Part shown: positions 61,217 to 64,000 of the stretch, in pieces
Position numbering within the stretch: position 1 is the first letter of the stretch
Layout: the number at the start of each line of letters is the position of its first letter
NCBI GenBank assembly: GCA_050084515.1
Contig: CM114273.1
Span: 38,936,001 to 39,000,000, forward strand
Direction of reading: 5' to 3'
DNA: 64,000 nucleotides
DNA from: Blasia pusilla
Lineage: Eukaryota; Marchantiophyta; Marchantiopsida; Blasiales
Notes under the pieces: generated by a model
Seen by the model: only the letters and a program-made list of their open reading frames with translations
Told to the model about the DNA's origin: nothing
Database searches by the model: none
Translations under genes and position numbers: made by a program

Positions 61217-63392
61217 TTTCCTCGTGACAATCAGCGGCAATGTTTTCTCTCTCAGTCAACACCAAGATACCCTCTGGTGTAGGAAATAGCCGTAGCTAGA
61301 TGGGAATTTTTACACTTGGTTTCTCTCTCAATCAAGATATCCTCACCAATCGAGTAATGAAGTAGGAAATAATCGCAGCTAGAAAGCAAGTTTCACATAA
61401 GAACGTGGTGGATCGACATAGGGGGCTGGTACACGGATGGATAAAGGCGGCCGTATTTTCCTACATATGACAATTCATTTCTGCCGTTGAGAATTGGATT
61501 CGATCCGCCATAAGATGCATGCCTTCCATGTGATGGCATCCATGGATGACATGGGACTAGCATGGGTAGGACATGATTAAGTAGGCGTAGGACCAGTTGG
61601 GATAGATATCCGACCCGCAGGGCGGACATTTAGACGTCGGCCGGAGGAAACCCTGCGGCTGTCTTTAGGTGGGAGGAATCGCGGGTCTGGAGTGGGGTTG
61701 GGGGCGGGTAGCGGGGCTCCTGGAGTTCCGGAGCCATAAAGGCTCCGATCTCTCGGACTACCGAGCGCCATATATGAGATGTCAACTTCACACGCTACTT
61801 TGGAGGAGAATAGAATCACACGGAGATGAATGAATAACACCGGGTAACTGATCCCCGCGTCTCCGCTCTCGCTGCCAGAGTCACTCTGACAGAAAAACGA
61901 ACTCCATTCCGTCCATGCCTGCATCCAGTGTACCGCTGTCCGAGGCCACAACTTCCGAACGAGGCCGACGAGACTCCGCCGCTAAAAGTAAAAGTAGCTC
62001 TCATTATCCTCATAATTTTCTTTCCCCCCTTTCTTTCATTTCTCACAGAGGCACCAAAGTCAACCAATTAAGATCCCCGTCTTCCGGGCAGGCTGGGACT
62101 GCCGAGACCGGGAATTCAAGAGCTCCACCAAGAACTCGCTCGTCGTCGTTGAGGTTCACAACTTCACGTCCTCCGTTTTCCGTTGCGACGTTCGGTCCTC
62201 AGTACTCCTCCCTAGTAGCCGGCCGGCTGGGGTAGCTTTACGTTATAAATAACGCTGTCAGCGATCCAGGCTTCCGTCGGGTGGTCGTGGTGAGACGGCT
62301 CCGACACTGGCTGCGCGAGCGCGAGCATTCTTTGCAACGCCGGCGAGCTCGGGCAGGCAGACACGGTCGAATTTTGAACATTCCCCCACCGAATTAAAAT
62401 CCCGGGAAAATGTCTTTGCCGATCCAAAACATGTTTCCCTCGTCAAATTTAAAAAACGGGTAAGAGAGAATTCCCCGTCGGATCGAGGCCGTCCACCGGC
62501 GAGGCGTACACAGCGTCGGTAAACTCCTGTTGTACACTCTGGTCCTCCTAACACACCGAGAAATCATAAACGCATGTCCCGCCAAAAGCGACAGCGCACT
62601 AAATTTGGCGTAGCCTTACGAATGGGCGTCTGCATGGGCGAGTACAGATGATTCGTTCTTTCGAGAGGGGAGTATGACGCGGGGATCCGGGCCCCCACCT
62701 GTTGCGAAATTATGATAGCGTTGACAAATGGTCTATATTTCCACGTATAGGGTTGTCTTACCTGTCACCGAAGGGTTGACGTCGTTGACATTCGGAGTCC
62801 ATCCACGGCGATTTTCGCTCGCGTGGGGGCGCCATCGGGATGCTGCGGGCTAGTTAATAAGGGCACAAGATCGATGGCCTGGAAGGGCTCCGGTGGATCC
62901 GAACGGTCGACGATTGCCCATGTGGATCGCGGGCATCTGGATCCATCCGAGCAACCAATGTTGTTCGCGTCATGCAATCCCGAGCACTCATATCCACAAT
63001 GGCTCAGAAACCCGCGTGGACCCACGTGGCTGGAAGCCTAGAATCATGGCGCCACAAGCGTGAAACTAGCAAACCGGGGATTCGTTCGATAGAAGAACAA
63101 CGACAAAGGTCTCGCCACGGGCACAACCGGGAGTAGCACGGATACTTAACTTACTTACCACGGAATTATCTGCCCACGCGGTCCTAACGGCTGCGGTCGA
63201 TTGGCGGGGGAGACGTTGTGAGGCAACACCAACTGCTGTTCGCATGCTAAAAAGAGAATAAAATATATATAAGTAGAAAAAAGATGGGAAACCCCATCAC
63301 GATACAAAAACAAAAGAGGGGGCATGGAGACACAAAAAATAGACCTCAAGAGGTCGCAACCGGCCTGAGGAGAAAGAAGGGGGCCTTCTCCC
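61217..63392. other. Spacer, partly GC-rich, no gene recognised
   Basis: GC- and CpG-richer sequence (about 61.6-63.1 kb) resembles a promoter or leader region. The open frames in it overlap on both strands and show no motif. A TATA-like tataaata occurs near 62244. Nothing firm can be assigned. Confidence 0.35.
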
Positions 63393-64000
63393 CTAATGAA
63401 CAAAATCACCAACAGCAGAGACAATATCAACAATACCTAAAGAACTATGAATACTACTAAGTGGGCCTCTAGCATTGGCGTCTCCAACCGCCTGAGCCCG
63501 TCGCAAAAGCCCATTTTCCTGGACGCGGTGCAAAGCTATGGAGACCTATTTCCTACAATAAAATATCGCAGTGGCTAAGGACAACCCATTTCTCGACTGG
63601 AGATGATGGGCGCAATCCGTAAGGAACGAGTCAAACCTCCCTCCCATCACTCCGTACATCTCAATGGCTAGGGGGATAAATCGATGTCCGTCATGAAGTC
63701 GACTATAAATGTCGGTCTTCTTGACCGCCGCCGCTCCTTGTAGGATCCAGACTTGGGCTCGCACCGCCTCCCGCGTAGGATCCATCACAACAACATCCGC
63801 TACCACCACCTCAAACTCCCTCGTCATGTAGAGATCAACACGGATAAGGGAATCCCGCATGGAGTAGTGCCTCTCTCTTTGTACATGGAATCCACTCTCT
63901 TGAGCAATAGAGAACATAATATCCCACACTCCATCGTGAGTGGCTATCCTCTCACCCCCAACTAGACACCATGCCAAATGCACACCAAGTGGATCCAGAC
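63393..64000 (-). mobile_element. 3' end of a LINE (non-LTR retrotransposon) ORF2, running off the window
   Basis: The minus-strand frame from the window edge to a stop near 63393 reads like the C-terminal region after reverse transcriptase in plant and algal L1-type elements. It has an RERHYSMRDSLIRVDLYMTR-like start, then VVVADVVVMDPTREAV, YSRLHDGHRFIPLAIEMYG and FDSFLTDCAHHLQSRNG. One in-frame TAG (near 63544) interrupts it. AT-rich 3' untranslated sequence follows toward 63240. The upstream RT and endonuclease would lie beyond the window. Confidence 0.75.

Noticed and set aside
1-64000. tRNA, rRNA, CRISPR arrays, operons or ribosome-binding sites.
   Set aside because: None seen; the window is eukaryotic nuclear sequence and no cloverleaf or rRNA signature was noticed by eye.

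Overview
The window reads as nuclear DNA of a streptophyte (land plant or close algal relative). It has spliced genes with GT/AG introns of roughly 70-1500 bp and plant-type CYP23, SAP18 and MLH1 orthologues. Most of the remaining space is decayed plant-type mobile DNA (Ty1/copia, Ty3/gypsy, MULE, LINE). I cannot name the species. The gypsy element carries a DNA cytosine methyltransferase, a combination I recall being reported from charophyte green algae, which would fit a non-seed streptophyte; this is inference only.

Layout. 1-3.6 kb: no recognised gene. 3.6-8.5 kb (+): an eight-exon gene for a multi-pass membrane protein of unknown function. 10.3-13.0 kb (+): cyclophilin CYP23. 13-17 kb: AT-rich spacer with tandem repeats. 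17.4-19.2 kb (+): SAP18, complete in six exons. 21.4-29.8 kb (-): DNA mismatch-repair gene MLH1, complete in 17 exons (812 codons plus stop, all phases consistent). 30-36.8 kb: AT-rich spacer with a copia remnant and two strong foldbacks. 36.8-47.1 kb (-): a degenerate Ty3/gypsy retrotransposon with long terminal repeats. 47.9-57.5 kb (-): a decayed MULE transposase, an unknown low-complexity ORF and a broken BED-finger protein. 58.4-61.2 kb (+): an unrecognised spliced gene. 63.4 kb to the end (-): the 3' end of a LINE.

The main discovery is inside the gypsy element. Reading along the minus strand the order is Gag with two zinc knuckles, aspartic protease, a DNA cytosine-5 methyltransferase domain with motifs I, IV, VI, VIII, IX and X, reverse transcriptase, RNase H, DDE integrase, and a C-terminal PHD finger. 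The element thus encodes both a potential writer of DNA methylation and a potential reader of histone marks. It is dead in this copy: about 18 in-frame stops, at least four frameshifts, and terminal repeats about 94% identical by eye. Most stops can be explained as C-to-T or G-to-A changes.

The cellular genes are not an operon-like set. They are independent nuclear genes acting in protein folding (CYP23), transcriptional repression and splicing (SAP18) and mismatch repair (MLH1). Exon models were built by hand from splice signals, reading phase and recalled protein families.
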